This document shows, piece after piece, positions 5,690-13,180 of a DNA stretch of 14,123 nucleotides. Each line of letters opens with the position of its first letter. The first letter of the stretch is position 1. This DNA is from SLJN01 sp964505385 (GTDB lineage Bacteria > Bacteroidota > Rhodothermia > Balneolales > Natronogracilivirgulaceae), in assembly GCA_964505385.1 (NCBI GenBank), contig CAZDIA010000064.1:1-14123 (forward strand), read 5' to 3'. Below the pieces are notes generated by a model, which saw only the letters and a program-made list of their open reading frames with translations, searched no databases and was not told the origin of the DNA. The translations under genes and the position numbers were made by a program.

Positions 5690-5817
5690 ACGTCATCCCG
5701 GAAGGAAGCCGGAGGTACGACGGCTTGATATCCGGGATCCAGGGTTAAGGGCTAATTATGTGCTTTATACCCCCTGGATCCCGGATCTCTTCCTATCGTC
5801 GTCGTCCGGGATGACGT
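5690..5817. repeat. Long palindromic REP/MITE-like element between the secreted protein gene and cusA
   Basis: About 128 bp with nested perfect inverted repeats: outer arms ACGTCATCCCGGA (5690-5702) and TCCGGGATGACGT (5805-5817), and inner arms ATCCGGGATCCAGGG (5730-5744) and CCCTGGATCCCGGAT (5772-5786). The reverse complement of its right half (5771-5816) is nearly identical to 9770-9814 inside the tolC-like gene, so both belong to one dispersed family. It carries no ORF. Placed between two cluster genes, its RNA would fold strongly and could attenuate or stabilise the transcript. Confidence 0.8.
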
Positions 5818-5830
5818 CTGAACTGCCTAT

Positions 5831-5880
5831 GTCAATTAAAGACACTATTGACTTTCAATCTGCCTGATAATCCTGATAAT
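5831..5880 (+). promoter_or_regulatory. Possible cusA-proximal regulatory site
   Basis: An inverted repeat GTCAAT (5831-5836) and ATTGAC (5847-5852) with a 10-nt spacer overlaps a -35-like TTGACT (5848-5853). Behind it is a perfect 9-bp tandem duplication CCTGATAAT (5863-5871, 5872-5880), each unit containing a -10-like GATAAT, though neither sits at the ideal 17-nt spacing. The site ends 26 nt before the cusA ATG. This could be a second promoter after the palindromic element; the evidence is weak. Confidence 0.25.
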
Positions 5881-5906
5881 TACGAGCCATATCTGATCAA
5901 TAAGCT

Positions 5907-8900
5907 ATGATCAACCGAATCATTCGATTTTTTCTTGAAAACCAACTGGTAGCGCTGCTTCTGTTTCTCGCCCTGGCGGGCTGGGGCATTGCTACCGCTC
6001 CCTTTGACTGGGATCTGGATTTCATGCCGCGCGATCCCGTGCCTGTGGACGCCATTCCGGATTTAAGCGACAATCAACAGATTGTCTTTACCGAATGGCA
6101 GGGCCGGTCTCCGCGTGATGTGGAGGACCAGATCACCTATCCACTTTCAACCGAGCTGCTGGGCGTGCCGGGGGTTAAGACCGTGCGCAGTAACTCTATG
6201 TTCGGCTTTTCCAGCATCAATGTCATTTTTGAAGATGATGTTGAATTTTATTGGAGCCGCGCCCGCATCCTCGAAAAACTAAATGCCTTGCCCGCCGGTA
6301 CGCTGCCGGAAGGCGTCCAGCCCTCACTCGGGCCAGATGCCACCGCACTCGGTCAGGTCTTCTGGTATACGCTCGAAGGTAAAGATCGCGACGGCGAAAC
6401 CACCGGAGGCTGGGATCTCCATGAGCTGCGTACCATTCAGGATTTCCAGGTACGTTACGCCCTTTCTTCTGTGGAAGGGGTCTCCGAAGTAGCCAGTATC
6501 GGCGGTTACGAAAAAGAGTGGCAGGTGGATATCGATCCCGATGCCATGCGGGCTGCCGATATTGGGGTGACGGACATCGCCCAGGCCGTCCGCGAAAGCA
6601 ATCTCGATGTGGGCGCCCGTTCCATCGAAATGAGCCGTGTGGAGTATCTTGTCCGTGGACTCGGTTATCTGGAGGATTTAAGCGATCTGGAAGAGAGCGT
6701 CATCAAAACCTCCGGAGATACGCCGCTTCGGATCAAAGATGTGGCAAACGTCAGCTACGGCCCGGCCCAACGGCGGGGCGCGCTTGATAAAGCCGGAGCC
6801 GAGGCGGTAGGCGGAGTGATTGTCGCCCGGCACGGGGAAAATCCGCTGGAAGTGATCAACAATGTAAAAGAGGAGATCGATCGGATTCAGCCTGGACTGC
6901 CCTCAAAAGAACTGGCAGACGGCACCGAGTCGCAGGTCAATATCGTGCCGTTTTATGATCGCAGCGGCCTGATTTTTGAAACCCTCGGCACCCTCGAAGA
7001 AGCGCTCTCGCTGCAGATTCTCATTACGATTCTGGTGATTGTCATCATGGTGATGCACCTGCGCTCATCGGCCGTAATTGCCGGATTGCTGCCGCTTGCC
7101 GTGCTGATGAGTTTCATCATGATGCGCTACGTTGGAGTGGATGCCAATGTGGTGGCTCTTGCCGGTATCGCCATCTCTATCGGGACGGTGGTGGATATGG
7201 GCATCATCCTCACCGAAAACATGCTCCGCCACTCAGATGAAGCCGACCCGAAGGAAAACAGGCTGGAGGTGATTTATCGCGCCGTCTCGGAGGTGAGTCC
7301 CGCCGTGGTTACCGCCCTGATGACCACTATCGTCAGCTTTTTGCCGGTCTTTTTGCTGGAAGCCGAAGAAGGCCGCCTGTTCGGCCCGCTCGCCTTCACC
7401 AAAACCTTTATTCTGATTGCCGCCCTGATCATCGTCCTTACGCTGATTCCGGCGTTTGCCTACTGGCTGTTCACCCGAAAAATTGAACGGCCGCAACTGC
7501 TTTGGGCGATTAACGGAATCATGATGCTGGCGGGAGTTTTCGTCGCTTTTACCGTACTTGCCTGGGCGGGTATCGCACTAATGGTACTGGGTATCAGCAA
7601 TATGGTGGCGCTCTGGTATAAGGAAGAGTACAAACCGTGGGCACCCTATGTGAATAATGTGATTATCGTACTGTCGGTCGCCTGGCTTCTGGCCGATAAC
7701 TGGCTGCCGCTCGGTCCGCAGAATCCGGTATCGCTGAGCCTGGTATTCATCCTGCTGATTATCGGTATCATATTCGGACTTTTCTGGCTGTTTATGCGCT
7801 ACTATCAGCGGATACTGAACTGGGTGATATTGCGCCGATACGCATTTTTAGGGGTGATTTTCGCCATACTCTTGTTCGGTGCCCTGAGCTGGCAGGGATT
7901 CGGCAGTGTATTTAACTGGATGTCATCCGGCGCCAAGTCAGTCGGCTGGGAAGTTGAGGAAACGGATTTCTGGTCATCCCTGGAAGATCGATTCCCCGGA
8001 TTAGGTGAGGAGTTCATGCCAACGCTGGATGAAGGCTCCTTCCTGCTGATGCCGACCACCATGCCGCATGCCGGCTCCGAAGAGACCATCGAGATGGTGC
8101 GGGAGATGGATATGCGTGTAAATTCGATTCCTGAAGTGGAAACCGTCGTCGGTAAAATCGGCCGGGTGGAATCGGCGCTTGATCCCGCTCCGCTTTCGAT
8201 GTTTGAGAATGTGATCAAATACAAAAGCGAGTACAAGACCGATGATCGCGGTCGCCGTGTCCGGTTTGAAACCGATGGCGACGGGGAGTTTGTGCGGGAT
8301 GATGACGGTGAGCTTATCCCGGATCGCCGGGGGCAGTATTACCGGCAGTGGCGCGATGAAATCCAAAGCGCGGATGACATCTGGCAGGAAGTCGTTTCGG
8401 CTTCGGATCTGCCCGGAATTACTTCCGCTCCGAGACTTCAGCCAATCGAAACCCGCCTTGTGATGCTGCAGACAGGTATGCGCGCCAACATGGGCGTACG
8501 GGTGGAAGGCCCTGACCTGGAAACCATCGACGGCTTCATCACCGAGGTGGAAGAGCAAATCCGGCAGGTGGACGGCGTTCGACCTGCTTCTGTTTTTGCC
8601 GACCGGGTTGTGGGAAAGCCTTATCTCGAGCTGGATATCGACCGGCAGGAGATTGCCCGGCACGGATTGAGTGTCAATGATGTGCAAGAGGTCATCATGA
8701 CAGCAATCGGCGGACAGGAGCTCACCCGTACTGTTGAAGAACGTGAACGTTACCCGGTCAGAGCCCGCTATGCCCGCGAATATCGCGACAGTCCCGAGGC
8801 GATGGAGCGAATTTTGGTTCCAACAGACGGTGGCGCCCAAATCCCGCTGGGTCAGATTGCCGAAGTTAAGTTTGAGGAAGGGCCGATGAACATCCGAAGT

Positions 8901-9674
8901 GAAAACACCTTCCTCAGCGCCTACGTCACTTTTGATCAAACCGGTGAATTCTCCCCGATCGAAGTGGTTAATAACGTCCAGGACCATTTGGATGAACAGA
9001 TTGATCAAGGAGCACTTTCCGTACCGTCGGGGGTAAGCTACACCTTTGAGGGGGAATACCGGCAGCAGCAGCGGGCGGCTGACCGGTTGCAGATCGTTGT
9101 ACCGATCACACTACTGGTGATTTTCATGCTGATGTATTTCCAGTTCCGATCCACGCAGGTCAGCTTGATGGTGTTCTCCGGAATCGCCCTGGTATGGGCA
9201 GGCGGATTCATCATGCTCTGGCTCTACGGACAGGACTGGTTTATGAATTTCAGCCTGTTCGGCACCCACATGCAGGATCTGCTGCAGATCGGGGAAATCA
9301 ATTTAAGTGTGGCGGTTTGGGTCGGATTTCTGGCGCTCTTCGGTATCGCAGTGGATAACGGGGTGGTCCTGGCTACCTACCTCGAACAGCTTTTTGAGCG
9401 GAAAAAGCCGGGCAGCATTCAGGAAATTCGCAGCGCCGCCATCGAGGCCGGCATGCGCCGTGTCCGCCCCTGCCTGATGACCACCGGTACCACCATTCTG
9501 GCACTGCTGCCGATCCTCACCTCTCCCGGTAAAGGTTCGGAGATTATGATCCCCATGGCGATTCCCGCTTTTGGAGGCATGTTCATTCAGGTGCTCTCGC
9601 TGCTACTGGTACCGCTACTCTATGTGATCTGGAAAGAACGACAATTTAATCAAAAAAGCGGGGAGGCTGCATAA
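5907..9674 (+). CDS. cusA: CusA/CzcA-family heavy-metal efflux RND pump
   Basis: A 1255-residue inner-membrane proton-driven pump that would move Cu(I)/Ag(I) or divalent metals to the outer-membrane channel. It has TM1 at ~11-30 (FFLENQLVALLLFLALAGWG), a large periplasmic porter loop with the family motifs IPDLSDNQQIVF, then SPRDVEDQITYPL and FGFSSINVIFED, and TM4 with GIAISIGTVVDMGIILTEN (D430 and E437 are the likely proton-relay pair). It closes with the C-terminal signature GIAVDNGVVL followed by RRVRPCLMTT. It is ~200 residues longer than E. coli CusA. The extra length lies mainly at ~525-640, with three to four additional hydrophobic segments between TM6 and TM7, and at ~770-820, a charged RFETDGDGEF-type insert. 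I recall such long forms in Bacteroidota. Mets at 853, 858 and 862 favour Cu/Ag but are not proof. Its stop shares one base with the next ATG. Confidence 0.93.
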   Translation: MINRIIRFFLENQLVALLLFLALAGWGIATAPFDWDLDFMPRDPVPVDAIPDLSDNQQIVFTEWQGRSPRDVEDQITYPLSTELLGVPGVKTVRSNSMFGFSSINVIFEDDVEFYWSRARILEKLNALPAGTLPEGVQPSLGPDATALGQVFWYTLEGKDRDGETTGGWDLHELRTIQDFQVRYALSSVEGVSEVASIGGYEKEWQVDIDPDAMRAADIGVTDIAQAVRESNLDVGARSIEMSRVEYLVRGLGYLEDLSDLEESVIKTSGDTPLRIKDVANVSYGPAQRRGALDKAGAEAVGGVIVARHGENPLEVINNVKEEIDRIQPGLPSKELADGTESQVNIVPFYDRSGLIFETLGTLEEALSLQILITILVIVIMVMHLRSSAVIAGLLPLAVLMSFIMMRYVGVDANVVALAGIAISIGTVVDMGIILTENMLRHSDEADPKENRLEVIYRAVSEVSPAVVTALMTTIVSFLPVFLLEAEEGRLFGPLAFTKTFILIAALIIVLTLIPAFAYWLFTRKIERPQLLWAINGIMMLAGVFVAFTVLAWAGIALMVLGISNMVALWYKEEYKPWAPYVNNVIIVLSVAWLLADNWLPLGPQNPVSLSLVFILLIIGIIFGLFWLFMRYYQRILNWVILRRYAFLGVIFAILLFGALSWQGFGSVFNWMSSGAKSVGWEVEETDFWSSLEDRFPGLGEEFMPTLDEGSFLLMPTTMPHAGSEETIEMVREMDMRVNSIPEVETVVGKIGRVESALDPAPLSMFENVIKYKSEYKTDDRGRRVRFETDGDGEFVRDDDGELIPDRRGQYYRQWRDEIQSADDIWQEVVSASDLPGITSAPRLQPIETRLVMLQTGMRANMGVRVEGPDLETIDGFITEVEEQIRQVDGVRPASVFADRVVGKPYLELDIDRQEIARHGLSVNDVQEVIMTAIGGQELTRTVEERERYPVRARYAREYRDSPEAMERILVPTDGGAQIPLGQIAEVKFEEGPMNIRSENTFLSAYVTFDQTGEFSPIEVVNNVQDHLDEQIDQGALSVPSGVSYTFEGEYRQQQRAADRLQIVVPITLLVIFMLMYFQFRSTQVSLMVFSGIALVWAGGFIMLWLYGQDWFMNFSLFGTHMQDLLQIGEINLSVAVWVGFLALFGIAVDNGVVLATYLEQLFERKKPGSIQEIRSAAIEAGMRRVRPCLMTTGTTILALLPILTSPGKGSEIMIPMAIPAFGGMFIQVLSLLLVPLLYVIWKERQFNQKSGEAA

Positions 9675-11248
9675 TGGAGAAATTTAATTTAAACCCCCAC
9701 CACACCCGTCATCCCGGAAAGCACTCCGCTACGCTGGGTAATTTCAGGGAAGACAGACACTCCTACATAGTCATCCCGGACGACGACGTAAGGAGGAGAT
9801 CCGGGATCCAGGGGAATTTGGCAAAATATTGGCAAATCCATTGCCGATGCCCCGAGATCCCGGATAGCGATTCCGCTTCGCTCCATCACTTCCGGAGCCT
9901 GCCCCGTACCCGTAGGGTCGGGGATGACGTTGTGGCGAGGAGCGTAGGTTATGTCTGGATTGTGGCATTATTAATCGGACTACTGGCAATACTGCCCCAA
10001 ACCACCCATGCCCAAACCGACGACTCCCACGTCACCCTTTCCGAGCGCGACCGTCCGGAAGGGTTCGAGCCGCTGCAGGAATATTTTAATCACGCCATTG
10101 AAAACAATCCGGAATTGCAGGCTCTGGGGTACAGCTATGAAGCGCAACGCCAGGTAGCCCGACAAGTTGGAGTGCTGCCTGACCCCGAAGTTAATGTCGG
10201 TTTTTTTGTGAATCCGGCGATGGCTGAAACCTTTATGGGTCGGTTTTCCATATCGGCGATGCAAATGTTTCCGTGGCCGGGCACACTGAGTACCCGCGAA
10301 GATGAAATGCTCCACATGAGCGAAGGCGACCGGGCGATGATCCGAACCGAATCCGTCGAGATTTTGCGTGATATCCATATCAATTGGCTGGATTACAGTG
10401 AGCAGGATCTTTCCCGGAGCATCATTCAGGAGCAGATTGAAGAGCTTCAGGATCTGGAAGGGCTGGTTGAAATCCGATATGAAACCGCCCGGGCGGGTCA
10501 GGCCGATCTGCTCCGCATCGAAATGGAAAAAGAGCGGATTCGCAACCGCCTGGAAAGCGTCGAAGACGAACTGCGGCCTATCCGCGCGGAGCTGAACAAC
10601 CTGATGAACCGGGAGGCTGAAGAAGATATTGAATCCCCCGAAGCGATGTCGCTGGCAACTCTGGAACTGGATGAACAGCAGCTCGCTGAGCGGATACGCG
10701 ATCACAATCCCGAGTGGGAACGCCTGGATGCACGCGAGGATCAGTACCGCAGTTCGCTGGAACGTGCCCGTCTGGAAGGCCGCCCGGAATTCGGACTCGG
10801 CGTGGAAGTCATGGGCCGTGATTTTTCGATGATGTCCGGAATGGACGATATGAATGAAGGCGTCGTAGCGATGGCAACGGTACGCCTGCCGATTTATCGC
10901 ACTCGGTATCGTGCACAGCGGGAGGAAGCTCAAAACCGGATCCGCTCGGTTGAAGTTCAACGTGAGGAAACCGATAACCGGCTGTTGAGCCGGCTGGAGC
11001 GGTATCAGAAAGATCGCCGTGATGCTGACCGGGAAATCCGGCTGCTGGAAGACGAGCTGATCCCCAGAGCTGAACAGGCTCTGGAGGTGCTCAGTGAAGA
11101 GTACCGGGGCGGCAATGTACGGTTTGATGAAGTGCTGCAAGTCCAGCGCGAACTGCTCGATCTGGAACTGGAGCTGCTTCAGGCGCAGACCGCGCACAAC
11201 CGAAGCATCGCCCAAATCGAATGGCTCATAGCAGCGGAGGTGCAATGA
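9674..11248 (+). CDS. TolC/CusC-family outer-membrane efflux protein with a repeat-derived N-terminal extension
   Basis: A trimeric outer-membrane channel component for the CusA pump. The core from about residue 135 onward shows two OEP-type repeats (~140-330 and ~355-520), the AMQMFPWPGTL motif and long coiled-coil helices rich in Glu/Arg. The open frame starts at the ATG overlapping cusA's TAA, but codons ~12-86 translate a palindromic repeat (9707-9929) into low-quality sequence. Only then comes a good signal peptide, ARSVGYVWIVALLIGLLAIL with a likely cut after THA. A GTG at 9932 would begin exactly before it and give 438 residues, a normal length for the family. Hence 9932 is probably the working start, while 9674 is likely the ancestral coupled start separated from the gene body by the insertion. 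The function call is firm; the start is not. Confidence 0.85.
   Translation: MEKFNLNPHHTRHPGKHSATLGNFREDRHSYIVIPDDDVRRRSGIQGNLAKYWQIHCRCPEIPDSDSASLHHFRSLPRTRRVGDDVVARSVGYVWIVALLIGLLAILPQTTHAQTDDSHVTLSERDRPEGFEPLQEYFNHAIENNPELQALGYSYEAQRQVARQVGVLPDPEVNVGFFVNPAMAETFMGRFSISAMQMFPWPGTLSTREDEMLHMSEGDRAMIRTESVEILRDIHINWLDYSEQDLSRSIIQEQIEELQDLEGLVEIRYETARAGQADLLRIEMEKERIRNRLESVEDELRPIRAELNNLMNREAEEDIESPEAMSLATLELDEQQLAERIRDHNPEWERLDAREDQYRSSLERARLEGRPEFGLGVEVMGRDFSMMSGMDDMNEGVVAMATVRLPIYRTRYRAQREEAQNRIRSVEVQREETDNRLLSRLERYQKDRRDADREIRLLEDELIPRAEQALEVLSEEYRGGNVRFDEVLQVQRELLDLELELLQAQTAHNRSIAQIEWLIAAEVQ
9707..9929. repeat. Palindromic repeat element inserted in the 5' end of the tolC-like gene
   Basis: Bounded by CGTCATCCC (9707-9715) and GGGATGACG (9921-9929), inverted repeats of each other. 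Inside are a second GTCATCCCGGACGACGACG block (9770-9788), ATCCGGGATC (9799-9808) pairing perfectly with GATCCCGGAT (9856-9865), a direct repeat of TTGGCAAA/TTGGCAAA (9818-9825, 9829-9836), and a strong hairpin at 9902-9923 (CCCCG, bulged T, ACCC, GTA loop, GGGTCGGGG). It is probably a composite of two related units. Its 45 bases at 9770-9814 match the reverse complement of 5771-5816 almost base for base. Confidence 0.75.
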
Positions 11249-11262
11249 AGAGTTTTTTTAAC

Positions 11263-11289
11263 CGCGGATAAACGCGGATTTAGACGGAT
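11263..11289. repeat. Three 10-bp-spaced CGCGGAT-like direct repeats before cusB
   Basis: CGCGGAT at 11263-11269 and 11273-11279, and GACGGAT at 11283-11289, are exactly 10 bp apart in the 94-nt gap between the tolC-like gene and cusB. Similar CGCGGAT-periodic strings are a common dispersed repeat in many genomes; one helical turn spacing would also suit a protein-binding site. The function is unknown. Confidence 0.45.
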
Positions 11290-11342
11290 AGGGATTTCAG
11301 GATCCTTCCACAGATTATTGACTTATTAAATAACTCAGAACA

Positions 11343-13160
11343 ATGAATATTCTCGATAACATCAAACAAAACTGGCTGACCTACTCGGCTATCTTACTGA
11401 TCGGGTTGTTGGCAGGCTACCTGCTGTTCGGTGGTGCTGATGAGCATGATCATGACGAAGAAGCGGTAGCCGAGGAAGCAAATGGCGATGAGGTATGGAC
11501 CTGCTCCATGCACCCATCGGTTCGGGAAGATGAACCCGGTGACTGCCCTATTTGCGGGATGGAGTTAATCCCCGCTGATCAAGTGGATGATGCCGAAGAA
11601 GACGACTATTCCATGGTGATGTCGGAGTCGGCGGTTCAGTTGGCGCAGGTTCAGACCGTAGCTGCCGAACGCCGTGTACCCGAAAAAGAAATGCGCCTGC
11701 CCGGCCGGATTGAAGTCGATGAGCGACGCATCACCAGTGTCACCTCGCATTTTCCCGGTCGGATTATCGACCTGAAAGTCAACTTTACCGGCTCCCGGAT
11801 TGACAAAGGCGAAGCTATGGCGACTGTCTATTCCCCTGAGTTGGTTTCCGCCCAGCGGGAGTTGTTGCAGGCGATAGAACGTGGCGGAGAGGATTCACGC
11901 TCGGCAGAGTCGGCACGTTCGAAGCTGCGGCAGTGGGAGCTGACCGACGATCAAATCCGCGAAATCGAAGAGCGGGGGGAAGTTGAAAAAAATATGGAAA
12001 TCCTCTCTCCCGCCAATGGATTTGTAATGACCCGCAATGTAGCCCGTGAAGATTATGTAGATGAAGGCTCGGTCCTTTTTGAAGTAGCAGATCTGGATGA
12101 TGTTTGGGTGGTAATGGAAGCCTACGAAGAAGATCTGGACTGGATTCGGGAAGGTGACGACTTCAAATTTGCCAGCCGCTCGCAGCCGGGCGTATCCCAT
12201 GAAGGTACGGTCAGTTATGTGGATCCCAATGTGGATCCGAACAGCCGGACGGTCCGGGTTCGTGCCGATATCAACAATGCCGGGGGTGAGCTGAAACCTG
12301 ACATGCTGGTTTACAGCGAGCTCAAAAGTGAGAGCCGTGAAGGCGAACAGGTGATGGTGCCGAGAAGCTCGGTGCTGTGGAGTGGGCCGCGTTCCCTGGT
12401 GTATGTTCAGGATATGGAGGCTCAATCACCCCGGTTTGAGGCACGTGAAGTTGAACTGGGTCACCGCGCCGGAGACTGGTACGCCATCAACGATGGAGTT
12501 GAAGAAGGCGAAGAAGTAGTCTTTCACGGTGCTTTTCGCTTAGATTCGGAATTTCAGATGCAGGATCGTTTCAGCATGATGAACCGTGAGCCGGGCACCG
12601 GAGCGGTACCAGGCCACGATCACGGGGATATGGATGATGAGGAGATGGAAGATCATGATCATGAGGAGATGGATGAAGAGGAAATGGATCAAGAGCATGA
12701 CCATGATGAGGTCGTGGATGGGGCTACCGATGACTTCCGGGAGGATTTCAAGGCATTTCTGGAAATCTACCTCGATGCGAAAGATGCTCTGTTTGAATCA
12801 GATTTTGATCAGGCTCAGGAGTATTTCAGCTTGATGAGTGAAGAACTCGAATCTATCGGTCTGCACCGGATGGACGGTGACGCCCACATGCGGTGGATGG
12901 ATCAGTACGAGGCAATTGAAGGCCATCTTGAGCACATTCTGGGCGCCGATGATCTCGAAGGTCAGCGTGAAGGATTTAACGAACTTTCACATGTGCTGAT
13001 TCAGGTGGTTCAAAACTATGAAATCTCCGGTGTGGTCTATCACCAGTACTGCCCGATGGAAGATGCCGACTGGCTGAATCGCGAAGAAGAAATCCAGAAC
13101 CCTTACGACCCCGAAAACATGCCGACCTGCGGCGAGGTAATTGAAAGGCTTGAAAATTAA
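11343..13160 (+). CDS. cusB: CusB-type periplasmic adaptor with N-terminal metal-binding and C-terminal DUF3347-like domains
   Basis: A 605-residue membrane-fusion protein linking CusA to the outer-membrane channel. In order: a membrane anchor at ~14-30 without a lipobox Cys; a His/Asp stretch (EHDHDEE); a heavy-metal-binding module at 51-78 with WTCSMHPSV and CPICGMELIP (C54, M56, H57, C68, C71, M73); a barrel-sandwich/helical hairpin core at ~105-410 (LPGRIEV, then SPANGFVMTRNVAREDYVDEG, then FEVADLDDVWV); a His/Met/Glu-rich linker at ~424-458; and a DUF3347-like C-terminal domain at ~463-602 ending with YHQYCPMEDADWL (H567, C570, M572) and PTCGEV (C596). Family members with these extra modules are known to bind Cu/Ag. 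The start ATG follows a 94-nt gap holding 10-bp repeats. The next gene begins 20 nt later. Confidence 0.93.
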   Translation: MNILDNIKQNWLTYSAILLIGLLAGYLLFGGADEHDHDEEAVAEEANGDEVWTCSMHPSVREDEPGDCPICGMELIPADQVDDAEEDDYSMVMSESAVQLAQVQTVAAERRVPEKEMRLPGRIEVDERRITSVTSHFPGRIIDLKVNFTGSRIDKGEAMATVYSPELVSAQRELLQAIERGGEDSRSAESARSKLRQWELTDDQIREIEERGEVEKNMEILSPANGFVMTRNVAREDYVDEGSVLFEVADLDDVWVVMEAYEEDLDWIREGDDFKFASRSQPGVSHEGTVSYVDPNVDPNSRTVRVRADINNAGGELKPDMLVYSELKSESREGEQVMVPRSSVLWSGPRSLVYVQDMEAQSPRFEAREVELGHRAGDWYAINDGVEEGEEVVFHGAFRLDSEFQMQDRFSMMNREPGTGAVPGHDHGDMDDEEMEDHDHEEMDEEEMDQEHDHDEVVDGATDDFREDFKAFLEIYLDAKDALFESDFDQAQEYFSLMSEELESIGLHRMDGDAHMRWMDQYEAIEGHLEHILGADDLEGQREGFNELSHVLIQVVQNYEISGVVYHQYCPMEDADWLNREEEIQNPYDPENMPTCGEVIERLEN

Positions 13161-13180
13161 CCATCACAAATAATTTACTT

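Noticed and set aside
5690..5817. Simple intrinsic terminator
   Set aside because: The structure is far longer than a terminator stem, lacks a T-run at its end, and recurs inside a coding region at 9707, so it is a mobile repeat; a side effect on transcription remains possible.
8001..9008. A 335-codon minus-strand open frame opposite cusA
   Set aside because: It is an antisense shadow caused by codon bias; the + strand there carries conserved RND porter-domain motifs.
9980..11245. A 421-codon minus-strand open frame opposite the tolC-like gene
   Set aside because: It mirrors the + strand gene codon for codon, has no recognisable domain, and the + strand frame shows clear OEP repeats and coiled-coil composition.
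12600..12720. Possible low-complexity frameshift in the His/Met/Glu-rich part of cusB
   Set aside because: The frame continues cleanly into the DUF3347-like domain; the stretch is a normal metal-binding linker for this adaptor type.
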